Under the pieces are notes generated by a model that saw only the letters and a program-made list of their open reading frames with translations, did no database searches and was not told the DNA's origin. Positions 1-8,053 of a stretch of DNA of 42,465 bases are shown here, one piece after another (positions within the stretch are counted from its first letter, which is position 1; every line of letters begins with the position of its first letter). Position numbers and translations under genes: made by a program. Source of the DNA: a virus; IMG/VR virus record IMGVR_UViG_3300008952_000104, positions 1 to 42,465 of that record, one strand, 5' to 3'.

Positions 1-328
1 CAGCCATTTCTTTAGCAAATACAGGGATATTCTTTTTAGCGGCTAATCCCGGCTCAAGAACATCATAAGTTTCTGCAAACTTTTCTGCGGGTATTGGCCA
101 GTTTTCGCCTTCTGTGCCCGTCATAATAGCATCACCAGCTATAGCACTAACTGGACCTTCTTTGGTTTGGATTGTCTCGTCTGTCTCTGCAACTCTATAT
201 TCCAAAGGAATGGGTTTCTTGGCTGTTTCAAAAGCATCAGGATCATCCGCTAAGTTTGGATTTTCATCTAAACCGATTGTTTCATTTAAATATATATATT
301 GTCGCCAATTTTCAAATAGTCTATTCAT
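1..328 (-). CDS. Tagged PGDYG-like protein, 3' part missing (runs off left edge)
   Basis: The visible 109 residues start MNRLFENWRQYIYLNE, an A-type N-terminal signature (Trp followed by an aromatic/aliphatic stretch and Leu-x-Glu). The body then reads EYRVAETDE and GDAIMTGTEGENWPIPAEKF. That GD...TG..GE.wP....F pattern resembles small PGDYG-type domains, in which a protein or nucleotide cofactor may be handled; I only claim resemblance. The start at 328 is supported by GGGAG seven bases upstream. The C-terminus lies outside the window. The signature suggests virion packaging (inference). Confidence 0.7.
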   Translation of the reverse strand, partial: MNRLFENWRQYIYLNETIGLDENPNLADDPDAFETAKKPIPLEYRVAETDETIQTKEGPVSAIAGDAIMTGTEGENWPIPAEKFAETYDVLEPGLAAKKNIPVFAKEMA

Positions 329-344
329 TTTTTAACTCCCTTGT

Positions 345-554
345 TCATTTATCAAGCCTCCTAATTGTATAATGACACCACTCTTGCAATTTGGCTGACG
401 TGTTAGAAAGGTTCCACTTTTTGGGGACTTCGCAAATTGGCACTAATGCATGAAACAAAAAAATAAACCCACGAAATATCAATGTTAAGCCAATCCTGCC
501 TGCAAACAACAAATGATTTAGATATGTTTCATTATTTTTTTTTAGATGATTCAT
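345..554 (-). CDS. Small DUF6356-like protein
   Basis: A 69-residue protein beginning MNHLKKNNETYLNHLLFAG, followed by a hydrophobic segment (IGLTLIFRGFIFLFHALVP) and a C-terminal NTSAKLQEW stretch. This pattern matches my memory of the DUF6356 family, found in bacteria and marine phages; its function is unknown. The hydrophobic part around residues 15-45 may be membrane-associated. The start at 554 is chosen because its ATG overlaps the TGA of the upstream gene (ATGA), the usual coupling in this window. Confidence 0.6.
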   Translation of the reverse strand: MNHLKKNNETYLNHLLFAGRIGLTLIFRGFIFLFHALVPICEVPKKWNLSNTSAKLQEWCHYTIRRLDK

Positions 555-907
555 GTTTTGTATTTCCACCAAGAATATCGTTTTCTATTTTTTAAATAGT
601 TAACATCATGTTCATTGTGGTAAGCCTCTTTTTCAAAAATATTATTATAATAGGCCGTCCTGCCATTTTTATATTTGACTAGGCCAACAAGCCAAAACAG
701 CCCATACAATACCCACTGAAATACAAAAAGAAGCTCCAATTGTTGTTGAAAATGTATTGTTTCATGTCGTCTAGTCGAGTCAGATATGCTTCCCCTGCAC
801 CACACCCACAAACCAAAGCTTATTGCATTGATGTTAATCGGAGCAAAAAAAGATGCCCATATTGGTAGTTTACTGTTTTCAAATATAAATGGTTTCCACC
901 TTTTCAT
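551..907 (-). CDS. Small membrane protein with HETIH motif
   Basis: A 118-residue protein with two hydrophobic stretches (about 20-35 and 58-78) and the motif RRHETIHFQQQLEL between them. HExxH is the zinc-binding signature of metallopeptidases, and the EKEAY near residue 95 could supply a third ligand, so a tiny membrane metallopeptidase is possible but unproven. The start at 907 is ATG overlapping the upstream TGA; an earlier TTG is ignored. The N-terminus KRWKPFIFEN resembles signature A (compare KRWKQFITEN of the Nudix protein), although here it may simply be part of the fold. Confidence 0.6.
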   Translation of the reverse strand: MKRWKPFIFENSKLPIWASFFAPININAISFGLWVWCRGSISDSTRRHETIHFQQQLELLFVFQWVLYGLFWLVGLVKYKNGRTAYYNNIFEKEAYHNEHDVNYLKNRKRYSWWKYKT

Positions 908-1122
908 CAATCACCAAATCCTGTTTTTTCATAGTATTCATCATCCTCATCCGGGTCAAGATAATCAGACGCGCTAGGATAAAAAGGAAAGTTGTTGAAG
1001 ATTGTTTCTTCTACTTCTTTTCTATGTTCAGGAGATAAAGAATCTTTTATTTCTCCATAGTTGCGCACTGCTTCGCCAAGCTTTAAGCTTCCCTTTTGAA
1101 ACTCAACACAAATTATACACAT
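907..1122 (-). CDS. Conserved small CxxC protein
   Basis: Seventy-one residues beginning MCIICVEFQKG, with a Cys-x-x-Cys at residues 2-5, a central helix (AVRNYGEIKDSLSPEHRKEVEE) and an acidic tail (DPDEDDEYYEK). I recognise the pattern as a conserved phage hypothetical, without a known function. The single CxxC could bind metal as a dimer. The ATG at 1122 has GGAAG about seven bases upstream. The gene is coupled to the HETIH gene downstream. Confidence 0.6.
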   Translation of the reverse strand: MCIICVEFQKGSLKLGEAVRNYGEIKDSLSPEHRKEVEETIFNNFPFYPSASDYLDPDEDDEYYEKTGFGD

Positions 1123-1124
1123 TA

Positions 1125-2438
1125 TTACACTTCCTTATGGTTTAGATATTTTCGCCAACCCTTAAATAATTGTTTCGTTTTTATCCCTGTATTTTCTTGC
1201 ATGACCGAGGCTTTGTGGTATCCCTTGGCGAGTTCGTCCTTCTTTTTTCCCACTACACCAATCAACTTGGTAGCCTCTTCCTGCGAAATTTCCCCCTTGG
1301 CAGCAAACTTCATCATTTGTTGCGTACCTCGATAGCTTATGATAGGATCATCAGGGTTTGATAGAAAAATTTCTTTTGCTAAATCAAAATCAACTGCGGG
1401 GTTGGCATGGATGTTTCGAACAATATATATATCATGAGTTGCTCTATAAAGTTTTTTAAGTGACTTTGAAGGTGTGTTGGGGTTTTTTGCAACATCTATT
1501 AGCGCCGTAGTAGGGAATGGCTCGCCGCTGTCATAGATGTCGACTATATCGGCTAAAACTTCTGGTGATGTTTTTGGATCGCTAGCTATCATAACATAAT
1601 GATACCTTTGCACAATTGGATATTTTTGTGGTATGTCTGTATCCATAACTGCGTTGTGAAGATAATTAAAAAGAGATGCTGAAGCATCTTTGTTGATAGG
1701 ATGATCATTGATATCCATGAATTGCCCGGATCCATAGTGAAATTGCCATCTTTCATCGGCGCCGCCCGCTTTGTTTTCAATATAGATCAACGGATCATCT
1801 TCACTATAATAATCTGAAAAATAATCTAGGCCGGGCGCAGCTGTGCACCAGTCTGTTCCTTTTCCGAGTTCGCATGCCGCTCCCTTATTGTGCAAAGCTG
1901 CTATATATAACTCGCCATCGTGCCTAAACACCTCTGTACCTTCTTCTGCATCAAGATATTGTTTTTCTTTTTGTGCTGCGTGAATATCGTCTTTTGCCTC
2001 GTCTACCATTCTTTGAAGATCATCGATTGTTTTGACACTCATCAAATCCTGTTGAGGCATAAATCGCTGATGGTGGAAAAAAGCCTCGAAGTCATCCCAA
2101 AGTCTGCCATATTTTGAGCCTCTAGAGGAGGTATCGCCATCTATAAAAGCTTTGGTCACTTTGAAATCTTCTTTGGCGAGCTTTCTTAACCACAAAACCG
2201 CTGTACCTTTTTGATTGTCGGTTAGATCATCGGGCACTGCTTCTAGAAGCCAATCTTTGAATTGTTTGTGCAACCATTCTTTTGGCTCTTTAACCCGGCC
2301 ACCATAAAGCTTTTTCATTTCATATTCATAGTTCTTTATGATTTTAAGCGTACCTTTGGAATTTAGAATCTCCTTTGCATCTGCAAAGGAGACTTCATTT
2401 AAAAGATGTTTACGCCAATTTTCAAATAATAATTTCAA
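1125..2438 (-). CDS. Tagged 437-aa protein with W-C-T-A domain and NP repeats
   Basis: The N-terminus MKLLFENWRKHLLNE is a clear A-type signature. Residues about 180-260 hold a domain with ELGKGTDWCTAAPGLDYF...LIYI...WQFHYGSGQFMD, which shares its W-C-[TI]-[AS]-A core and following YF..Y with the 732-residue protein at 29018-31216. Residues about 285-375 contain degenerate repeats (SDPKTSPEVL, KNPNTPSKSL, ANPAVDFDL, SNPDDP) like the leucine-rich-variant helical repeats. The C-terminus carries a second signature-like stretch, FKGWRKYLNHKEV. Function unknown; virion location is inferred from the tag. Confidence 0.65.
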   Translation of the reverse strand: MKLLFENWRKHLLNEVSFADAKEILNSKGTLKIIKNYEYEMKKLYGGRVKEPKEWLHKQFKDWLLEAVPDDLTDNQKGTAVLWLRKLAKEDFKVTKAFIDGDTSSRGSKYGRLWDDFEAFFHHQRFMPQQDLMSVKTIDDLQRMVDEAKDDIHAAQKEKQYLDAEEGTEVFRHDGELYIAALHNKGAACELGKGTDWCTAAPGLDYFSDYYSEDDPLIYIENKAGGADERWQFHYGSGQFMDINDHPINKDASASLFNYLHNAVMDTDIPQKYPIVQRYHYVMIASDPKTSPEVLADIVDIYDSGEPFPTTALIDVAKNPNTPSKSLKKLYRATHDIYIVRNIHANPAVDFDLAKEIFLSNPDDPIISYRGTQQMMKFAAKGEISQEEATKLIGVVGKKKDELAKGYHKASVMQENTGIKTKQLFKGWRKYLNHKEV

Positions 2439-2439
2439 T

Positions 2440-2889
2440 TTATCTTTTCCACTGTAAATAATTAATCTTCTTATTACAAATTCTAATTCTTTCTTGTATC
2501 TTTTTTTCTAACCCTAACACAACAGCTACTTTATAATCTTCATAATTATCTGTTTTGGAGCGCTCAAGTCTAATCTTCGCTTCAGATAGTCTGGTTAACG
2601 CCTGCATGTAAGATAGCATAGCAGATAAATATAAAGTTTTTACTTCTAGTTTTTTTCCTTCTTCCATGAACGATTCCGAGGCATTATAAAGCGCTGTTGC
2701 GCATTCAGCGCCTTTCTTATTTTTGCAATCATATTGTTTATTGTGTTTGTCCCCCGGAAGACGAACTATGCGCGGCGCTCCACCATTATAGCTCACGGTA
2801 AGAAGGGTGTTGGCATTTGGATCTTTTACATATGTGGGCCCACATGAAAAGAGAAGAAGAGATGTAATTGCGATTGTTATATTTTTCAT
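2440..2889 (-). CDS. Small lipoprotein with helical body
   Basis: A 149-residue protein with a lipoprotein signal: MKNITIAITSLLLFSCG, lipobox Cys at residue 16, lacking a +2 Asp, so outer-membrane sorting is expected. Residues 60-145 are charged and predicted helical. The ATGA overlap with the single-TM coiled-coil protein upstream gives an arrangement like an i-spanin/o-spanin pair, but no lysin is adjacent and the protein is longer than classical o-spanins. An ordinary host-modifying surface lipoprotein is the alternative. Confidence 0.65.
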   Translation of the reverse strand: MKNITIAITSLLLFSCGPTYVKDPNANTLLTVSYNGGAPRIVRLPGDKHNKQYDCKNKKGAECATALYNASESFMEEGKKLEVKTLYLSAMLSYMQALTRLSEAKIRLERSKTDNYEDYKVAVVLGLEKKIQERIRICNKKINYLQWKR

Positions 2890-3101
2890 TTTTTTAAAGC
2901 CCTCAATTGTTTTTGTACTTTAGACATTTTTTTGTCCATCGTGTCTAGGCGCCTTTGTTGCATTGCATTTTCAGATTTTAACGCCTGTATATTTAGAAAA
3001 GCCGCGTTAATATCACTAGTGGTTGTATAATAAAAGCCCGCAAATGCAAATAAAAGCCCACCTAGAGCCATGGCCGTTTTTATATCCATATTGAACTTCA
3101 T
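2886..3101 (-). CDS. Single-TM coiled-coil protein
   Basis: Seventy-one residues: a short N-terminus, one TM segment (about residues 8-24, AMALGGLLFAFAGFYY), then a heptad-rich coiled coil (NIQALKSENAMQQRRLDTM and onward) to the C-terminus. Expected topology is N-in with the coil in the periplasm, as in i-spanins. The start at 3101 overlaps the upstream TGA (ATGA); a later Met at 3089 is possible. Confidence 0.6.
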   Translation of the reverse strand: MKFNMDIKTAMALGGLLFAFAGFYYTTTSDINAAFLNIQALKSENAMQQRRLDTMDKKMSKVQKQLRALKK

Positions 3102-3652
3102 GACACCAATGAATCCTTCCATGGCTCTTCTATAAATTCTTCATCAAATGACGGTACCGTACGATCAGTACTAGCCATTGTGGTGGCGCGCGTCCATGGT
3201 TCATCTATTTTTTTCTTTGTACCCGAAGAATAAAATTGATCAATTTTTTTACCCCTAGAAACTTCTGTGCCGCGTGTGCCCAGAGAGGAATTTACTATTT
3301 TTAAGTGTTCATGCCAATCTTGTAAAGACTTTGTTGGCACTTCATCTGTCTTTCTAGCCTTAAACCTATATGGAGTTTTATAAAATTTTAATGCCCTTTC
3401 TTTCGAATCAAATTCAAAATCTGGAGAGTTACCGCTCATCTTTTGCAAGGAAAATAACCAATGCTGCGCTTCTTTTTCATCTGTCTCTTGTTCTAATTTA
3501 TTAAAAATGTTTAAAAGAGCAATCTTCATTGCTGCATTTTTAGAAGGGTTTTCAATAATATCTTTTACATCTATTCTTGGAAATGACTCTCCAATATCTG
3601 GAAGTTCATATTCATTGAGAAATTTCCGCCAGTTTTCCAATATTAGTTTCAT
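3098..3652 (-). CDS. Tagged protein of unknown function
   Basis: A 184-residue protein starting MKLILENWRKFLNEYE, the cleanest A-type signature in the window. The remainder is hydrophilic, with a helical middle part (residues 40-75) and a basic, Ser/Thr-rich C-terminal third (RGTEVSRGKKIDQFYSSG). No known domain recognised. It heads the overlapping three-gene block with the TM-coil protein and the lipoprotein. A 63-base gap separates it from the only rightward gene. Confidence 0.6.
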   Translation of the reverse strand: MKLILENWRKFLNEYELPDIGESFPRIDVKDIIENPSKNAAMKIALLNIFNKLEQETDEKEAQHWLFSLQKMSGNSPDFEFDSKERALKFYKTPYRFKARKTDEVPTKSLQDWHEHLKIVNSSLGTRGTEVSRGKKIDQFYSSGTKKKIDEPWTRATTMASTDRTVPSFDEEFIEEPWKDSLVS

Positions 3653-3715
3653 GCGGTGTTATCCTTAAATCCAATAATAATTAGTTGCGTAAAAATATAA
3701 GAACCTAATTATAAT

Positions 3716-3874
3716 ATGGACGAAACAGAATATAATTACACGCAACAAATTATTGCAGAAAGCAAAACAGAAACACAATATGTTGAAATTTGTCGATTAC
3801 GTGAAGAAAATAAAATGTTAAAACAAATAATTCAAGAATTATATAGTAAAATGAAGGACCTTATTTCTTATTGA
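3716..3874 (+). CDS. Short coiled-coil protein, only rightward gene
   Basis: Fifty-two codons from ATG to TGA: MDETEYNYTQQIIAES, then LREENKMLKQIIQELYSKM, a good leucine/isoleucine heptad coiled coil. No obvious ribosome-binding site precedes it; TATAAT sits immediately before the ATG. It fills an otherwise empty stretch and overlaps the 3' end of the converging minus-strand gene by seven bases. Composition looks coding rather than random, but this is the weakest-supported strand call here. Confidence 0.4.
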   Translation: MDETEYNYTQQIIAESKTETQYVEICRLREENKMLKQIIQELYSKMKDLISY

Positions 3875-4182
3875 CACTTTTCTCTGGTGCAGCCAATATT
3901 ATTTAATGGCGCCGGTTGCTGGTTCATAATCTCTTCTGGATCTCCACATATACACATCTCTCTCTTTTCATTGCACATGATTGAAGTCACTCGTATTGGA
4001 CCAAGTTCAGTGCCGCGACATATTAAATCGACCTTGCTATAGCATGCTTCCAAAGAGGCCGTTTGACGGGCTTTTTCCGATTCATTGCTGTGATGCACTA
4101 GGTAAGCGCCAAAAAGGCCGCTAGCGGCACTAAAAATAGCCGTAATGGCAACATGTTTTAAAGTATTAGTAATTTTGATCAC
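3868..4182 (-). CDS. Membrane-anchored Cys-rich protein
   Basis: A 104-residue protein with an N-terminal TM or uncleaved signal (ITAIFSAASGLFGAYLVHH, about residues 12-31) and an exported domain with seven Cys residues (EACYSKVDLICRG, IMCNEKREMCICGD, GCTREKCQ). The paired cysteines suggest disulphides in the periplasm. It begins with GTG overlapping the TGA of the preceding gene (GTGA). No family recognised. Confidence 0.55.
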   Translation of the reverse strand: MIKITNTLKHVAITAIFSAASGLFGAYLVHHSNESEKARQTASLEACYSKVDLICRGTELGPIRVTSIMCNEKREMCICGDPEEIMNQQPAPLNNIGCTREKCQ

Positions 4183-4526
4183 CCCCCTTGGATATGGTTA
4201 ACCATGTTGGCCATATAATATATATTGCATGCTATATCAAAATGAATTAAAATAATTATAGAATATAATATTAAAAGGAGCACTATCAATCTATGTACTA
4301 ACTTAAATTCCTTGGCGTACCATAAGAATCCTATCCCTATGGAAACAAGAAGTAATTTTATAAGAAGAAAGGGAACTTCGCCCATCTCCAGCCACATAGC
4401 CATAAATGGATTAAGCTCTCTAGCATACCCGTTGCCAACAAAATACAATGTAGCAAAAGCATCGACAATATTCATCACAGCTAATATAATAAGCATTAAT
4501 GATATTGTTTTTTTGCTAAATTTCAT
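4179..4526 (-). CDS. DUF5658-like small membrane protein
   Basis: A 115-residue protein with three to four TM segments. The first segment carries NIVDAFATLYFVGNGYARELNP, matching the D..aTl..v..g...E.NP pattern of DUF5658-type proteins (unknown function). The next segment has KLLLVSIGIGFLW. The start at 4526 overlaps the stop of the big VWA lipoprotein upstream (ATGA); the upstream extension in the same frame is not needed. Translation is thus coupled to the lipoprotein gene. Confidence 0.6.
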   Translation of the reverse strand: MKFSKKTISLMLIILAVMNIVDAFATLYFVGNGYARELNPFMAMWLEMGEVPFLLIKLLLVSIGIGFLWYAKEFKLVHRLIVLLLILYSIIILIHFDIACNIYYMANMVNHIQGG

Positions 4527-6796
4527 GGTGTGGGCTGTGTTTTTTGTTTCTTTCCGCCGCATGCGGTTTCATCTAGAATTTCTAGAAGATTGTTATACAT
4601 AGTAATGGCTTTCATCGTTAGAGGATATAATTTCCCACCAATTCCAGCTTTTGTTAACGCATCATAATTGTCAGCTGAACCAAAGTCTATCAAAAACTGC
4701 TGTGTAAAAGCATAAATTGCTAACTCATCAGCGACATTGATCATATCAACCAATATTGTTTCAGTAATAGCAGGATCAACATAAGATTGTCCTTGCTCAT
4801 CGGAAAATAAAATAATTACATGTTTTGCGTCCTCGCGCCAGCTAATATCCCATTGCTCTTTCGGCGGATTAGACTCGACTGTTGAACCGCCATAGCCACT
4901 TTGGGAGCCCCACTCTAAGTCAGCTATATTATAGGGCAGCGCTGCTGCACCTACCAAATTTTGAATCGCTAAATATATGGCATCATAATTTTGCTCGTCA
5001 CCACCAGACAATGAAAAGCCAGAATTTTGAAAAGAATTCATAAAGGTGGTAAAATCAACTAAATCCGTTTGTAATACAACTTGTTCACCCCACACCCCTC
5101 CTGAAGTTGCCGAGGCAGTAAATACAAGACCCCATTTTATTACGTCTGAGTCACTATAATACGTAGCAAATTTATTTAAAGCAGTCATGACAGCATTTAT
5201 CTCTTCGAACATGGAACCTGACAAGTCGACAATAAACAAAATGTCTGTGGGTTCTAATTCCTTGTCTTCGTCGATCTTTCCATCACAATTTGTATCAGTA
5301 CCGTTGCACAAATCTTCGGGCTCCGGAGTCACCTCACCTAAACAAAGTTTTTTAACAAACTGGTCATTGTCGTCGTAATTGCCCCACTTTCCTTCGTAAC
5401 ATGTCATTTCACCGGGGACACATATGCCAACCAGCATTGTTTTTGGAGGGCCGCTATAACATCCTGCAAAGAGGTTTTCATCTATTAACTGATTGCAATT
5501 GTCATCATGATTGTTACACTCTTCCGGCTTGATTTCGCCTAAATATTTGTCACATGTTGCGCCGGGAGATAGTGTTTGTGGAATCCAGTGGCAAACAGCC
5601 AAACATTCGGTCAATTGCAATTCCGAACAATTTGGGTCTGTGGGATCAGCACATTCACATGTTTTATAGCCCGCGCCACATACCAATGGACTTTCTTGAC
5701 ACTTAAACAAGGTGCCAATATCTTGCTTGGTACAAAGACAATCCAAGCCTTCATCTGCCTTACCATCGCAGTCGTCATCTAGACCATTACAAATTTCTTC
5801 TTTAGGTTGTTTGGCTGTACAAATCCATTGACCTCCAACACAATATTGTAAATTTTCTTCACAATCCGTGACACATTTTCCTACTAGGTCCTCATCGATT
5901 AGACCGTTGCAATCATTATCAATCCCATCGCAGATTTCATCATCTACTGGGCCGCACTTTCCACAAGCGTTTAGTTGTCCTTCGTCGATTTCACCATCAC
6001 AGTTATCATCTAAACCGTTGCAAACTTCTTCTGGTAGTTTTCCACAACCGCCGCATGCATTTGAAACATCTTCATCAATATCACCATCACAATCATTGTC
6101 GATTTGATCACAAATCTCTTCTTCTGGCTCTGGGCCGACGCATTTCAATACACCTGCTATACAAAAATTCTCGCCCGGGCCACATGCCTTTTCACAATCC
6201 CCCCAGTCTCCCTCATCAACGATGCCATTGCAATTATCATCGATATTATTACAAACTTCTTTAATATCGGAAAAGCCCTCATCGGTTTGGCCGTTACAAT
6301 TATCATCCAAACCATTGCATTCTTCGGGCTTGCAATCAGATACACAGTCCGTATAATAGATGTGGCCCTTATCGCAGGTTTTATCTTTTGTGCCGGGATA
6401 TCCGTCCTTTGTGATACAATCTATGCCAGTTTCTAAAATATGAGTGGTGGGATCGCATTCTAATAGCTCGATGCACTCTCCCTCTAAAACAACAGAGGGG
6501 GGATCCGTACAATGATCAATACAGATTTCTTTTTGCCACACCTCATCAAGCGGAGGGCAAAAATAATAATCACATTTTATGCAATCTTGTTCGTAGGTGT
6601 CTTCTTCAAGGGTTTCTTCTATATCTTCGAAAATATCTTCAGCAATATCTGGTTCTTCGATATCTACGGTTGGATACACTGGTTGCGGCTCTTGCTCTCC
6701 TTTTCCGGCGCCATCATTAGTGCACGATATCATAAAGAACAAGAGAATAAGAAAACCAAATACTAAATACGCTATTCTCTTGAGCGAAGGCGTCAT
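4523..6796 (-). CDS. Lipoprotein with MopE-type repeats and a VWA domain
   Basis: A 757-residue exported protein. The signal ends at the lipobox FMISC (Cys25). An acidic linker follows, then about eight Cys/Asp repeats of the type CNGLDDNCDGEIDE (about residues 155-510), as in MopE-like putative metal-binding motifs common in Myxococcota; each probably binds calcium. From about residue 515 a von Willebrand A domain begins with DILFIVDLSGSMFEE (MIDAS DxSGS). Such architecture suggests surface adhesion or host-surface modification. GAGG nine bases before the ATG supports the start. It is unusual cargo for a phage. Confidence 0.85.
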   Translation of the reverse strand: MTPSLKRIAYLVFGFLILLFFMISCTNDGAGKGEQEPQPVYPTVDIEEPDIAEDIFEDIEETLEEDTYEQDCIKCDYYFCPPLDEVWQKEICIDHCTDPPSVVLEGECIELLECDPTTHILETGIDCITKDGYPGTKDKTCDKGHIYYTDCVSDCKPEECNGLDDNCNGQTDEGFSDIKEVCNNIDDNCNGIVDEGDWGDCEKACGPGENFCIAGVLKCVGPEPEEEICDQIDNDCDGDIDEDVSNACGGCGKLPEEVCNGLDDNCDGEIDEGQLNACGKCGPVDDEICDGIDNDCNGLIDEDLVGKCVTDCEENLQYCVGGQWICTAKQPKEEICNGLDDDCDGKADEGLDCLCTKQDIGTLFKCQESPLVCGAGYKTCECADPTDPNCSELQLTECLAVCHWIPQTLSPGATCDKYLGEIKPEECNNHDDNCNQLIDENLFAGCYSGPPKTMLVGICVPGEMTCYEGKWGNYDDNDQFVKKLCLGEVTPEPEDLCNGTDTNCDGKIDEDKELEPTDILFIVDLSGSMFEEINAVMTALNKFATYYSDSDVIKWGLVFTASATSGGVWGEQVVLQTDLVDFTTFMNSFQNSGFSLSGGDEQNYDAIYLAIQNLVGAAALPYNIADLEWGSQSGYGGSTVESNPPKEQWDISWREDAKHVIILFSDEQGQSYVDPAITETILVDMINVADELAIYAFTQQFLIDFGSADNYDALTKAGIGGKLYPLTMKAITMYNNLLEILDETACGGKKQKTQPTP

Positions 6797-6864
6797 TGTG
6801 GTATACCTCTATATATAACTATAACATATAACGTATAAAAAACAAATGTATTTTTTATTTTTAC

Positions 6865-7221
6865 CTAATACTTTGATATTAATGTTGGATAGGATACAAA
6901 TCTTACTGATATAACCTTGTCTCCTTCCTGATCCTTAATCTTTAGCATTTGTGTTTTTAAAAAGGCTTGATATTGAGACAATAATCCTTTGGGTGGGATA
7001 AATTTAACATTTAAAGTTATTGTTTTTTGGTCCTTTGAGATTTTCTTAACTTGGCTGCCTTCTTTGATTTTTACGATAGTAACTCCCGGGATTGCTCGTA
7101 ATTTATTGAATACATCGCCGTATACTGACATTTCTGCTGCATATTTTAACTTTATTTCGACTTCGAAGTGTTTTCCGGACTCTAAAAGAAAATTATCCCA
7201 TTTTTTTAGTATTTTTTGCAT
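6865..7221 (-). CDS. Tagged small alpha/beta protein
   Basis: A 118-residue protein with A-type signature MQKILKKWDNFLLESG. The rest alternates strands and helices (FEVEIKLKYAAEM, VFNKLRAIPGVTIVKIKEG, TITLNVKFIPP, QYQAFLKTQMLKI, VISVRFVSYP), consistent with a ferredoxin-like fold such as a small regulatory or nucleic-acid-binding domain. No specific family recognised. No clear ribosome-binding site is visible before the ATG; it follows a small Pro-rich gene by 14 bases. Confidence 0.6.
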   Translation of the reverse strand: MQKILKKWDNFLLESGKHFEVEIKLKYAAEMSVYGDVFNKLRAIPGVTIVKIKEGSQVKKISKDQKTITLNVKFIPPKGLLSQYQAFLKTQMLKIKDQEGDKVISVRFVSYPTLISKY

Positions 7222-7235
7222 ATATTAAGTAGTTT

Positions 7236-7415
7236 TCACATATCAATAATGATAATGTCGTTTTCTTCCTTTTTTTCTTCTTTTTTTGGCGCTGGAGGGG
7301 GAGGCACCGGTGTTTTTGGTCTTACAAACGGTCTGTACGTCTCTTGTTCGCGTTCTTTCTGGCGTTTTCTTTCTTCTTTTTCTTTTTCAATTAGAATATT
7401 GATCCATGCGCGCAT
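7236..7415 (-). CDS. Small charged, Pro-rich protein
   Basis: Fifty-nine residues: MRAWINILIEKEKEERKRQKE, a Pro stretch (TPVPPPPAPKK) and an acidic-hydrophobic C-terminus NDIIIIDM. GAGG lies eight bases before the ATG. The N-terminus (W..ILIE) may be a short variant of signature A. A conserved C-terminal IIIIDM-like peptide often acts as a docking peptide; that is a guess. Confidence 0.55.
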   Translation of the reverse strand: MRAWINILIEKEKEERKRQKEREQETYRPFVRPKTPVPPPPAPKKEEKKEENDIIIIDM

Positions 7416-7464
7416 ATGTCATACCTCAATTGTGTATCTAAAATAAATAGATTTTAAAAAGTAA

Positions 7465-8049
7465 TTAAGCCCCTCCGAAGCCTGCAGGTGCGCTTTTTCC
7501 GCGTTTATATGAGGGATTTTGTTCAAAAGGCGGTGTTTTTTTCTTATTTCCGCCCATGCCAATGTTCTTTTTCTTTAATTTGGGGTGTTTTTGCCTAATA
7601 TCTGTTTGATAATCCTCATCGATGGTGCTTTTTTCCTCAAAAGCGCTCTTAATGGCCGATTTTTCGTCCGGAGGCATATCATAATTGCTTAAATTCTCTA
7701 TTTTTTCCCATTTATGTTCTGAATGTTCTGCCGGATCAACGTTAATATCCCCAGAATAGCTTTCGGCGCTAAAAAAATGTATATTTTTTTCTTTTTTAAC
7801 CATTTTTAAGCCACGTACGTCCAATCCAGACTCTTCTTTGGTCTCTCTTGCGGCGCCATCTATGATTTTTTCCCCATTTTTAACATGGCCACCCGGAATA
7901 TTCCAATAACTTGGGTATTTTGGAGCATCATGACCCCTTTTCATGATCAAAACCTCGTTTTTTTCATTAAAAATGACAACTTTTCCTATTCTGTCGGAAT
8001 CATTATCGTCATTTTCTGTTATAAATTGTTTCCAGCGCTTGTAATACAT
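7465..8049 (-). CDS. Tagged Nudix hydrolase
   Basis: A 194-residue protein. The signature MYYKRWKQFITEN (residues 1-13) precedes a Nudix domain whose box runs from GGHVKNGEKIIDGA to ARETKEESGL, retaining REx2EE. Nudix enzymes hydrolyse nucleoside diphosphates linked to another group, such as oxidised dNTPs, NAD-type cofactors or RNA caps; the substrate cannot be told. A basic Gly/Pro tail (about residues 160-194, KSAPAGFGGA) is extra. The start at 8049 is chosen because it follows the upstream stop directly and because of the tag; the longer in-frame reading is rejected. If the tag is cut, the mature enzyme starts at Asn13. Confidence 0.85.
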   Translation of the reverse strand: MYYKRWKQFITENDDNDSDRIGKVVIFNEKNEVLIMKRGHDAPKYPSYWNIPGGHVKNGEKIIDGAARETKEESGLDVRGLKMVKKEKNIHFFSAESYSGDINVDPAEHSEHKWEKIENLSNYDMPPDEKSAIKSAFEEKSTIDEDYQTDIRQKHPKLKKKNIGMGGNKKKTPPFEQNPSYKRGKSAPAGFGGA

Positions 8050-8053
8050 ATTT

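Noticed and set aside
5868-6436. Several plus-strand frames opposite the MopE repeats
   Set aside because: They arise from repeats read backwards; the minus-strand reading has a lipobox, regular Cys repeats and a VWA domain.
7216-7446. Plus-strand open frame opposite the Pro-rich small gene
   Set aside because: It is the mirror of a gene with a good ribosome-binding site and coding-like composition on the minus strand; its own protein is low complexity Ser/Phe.
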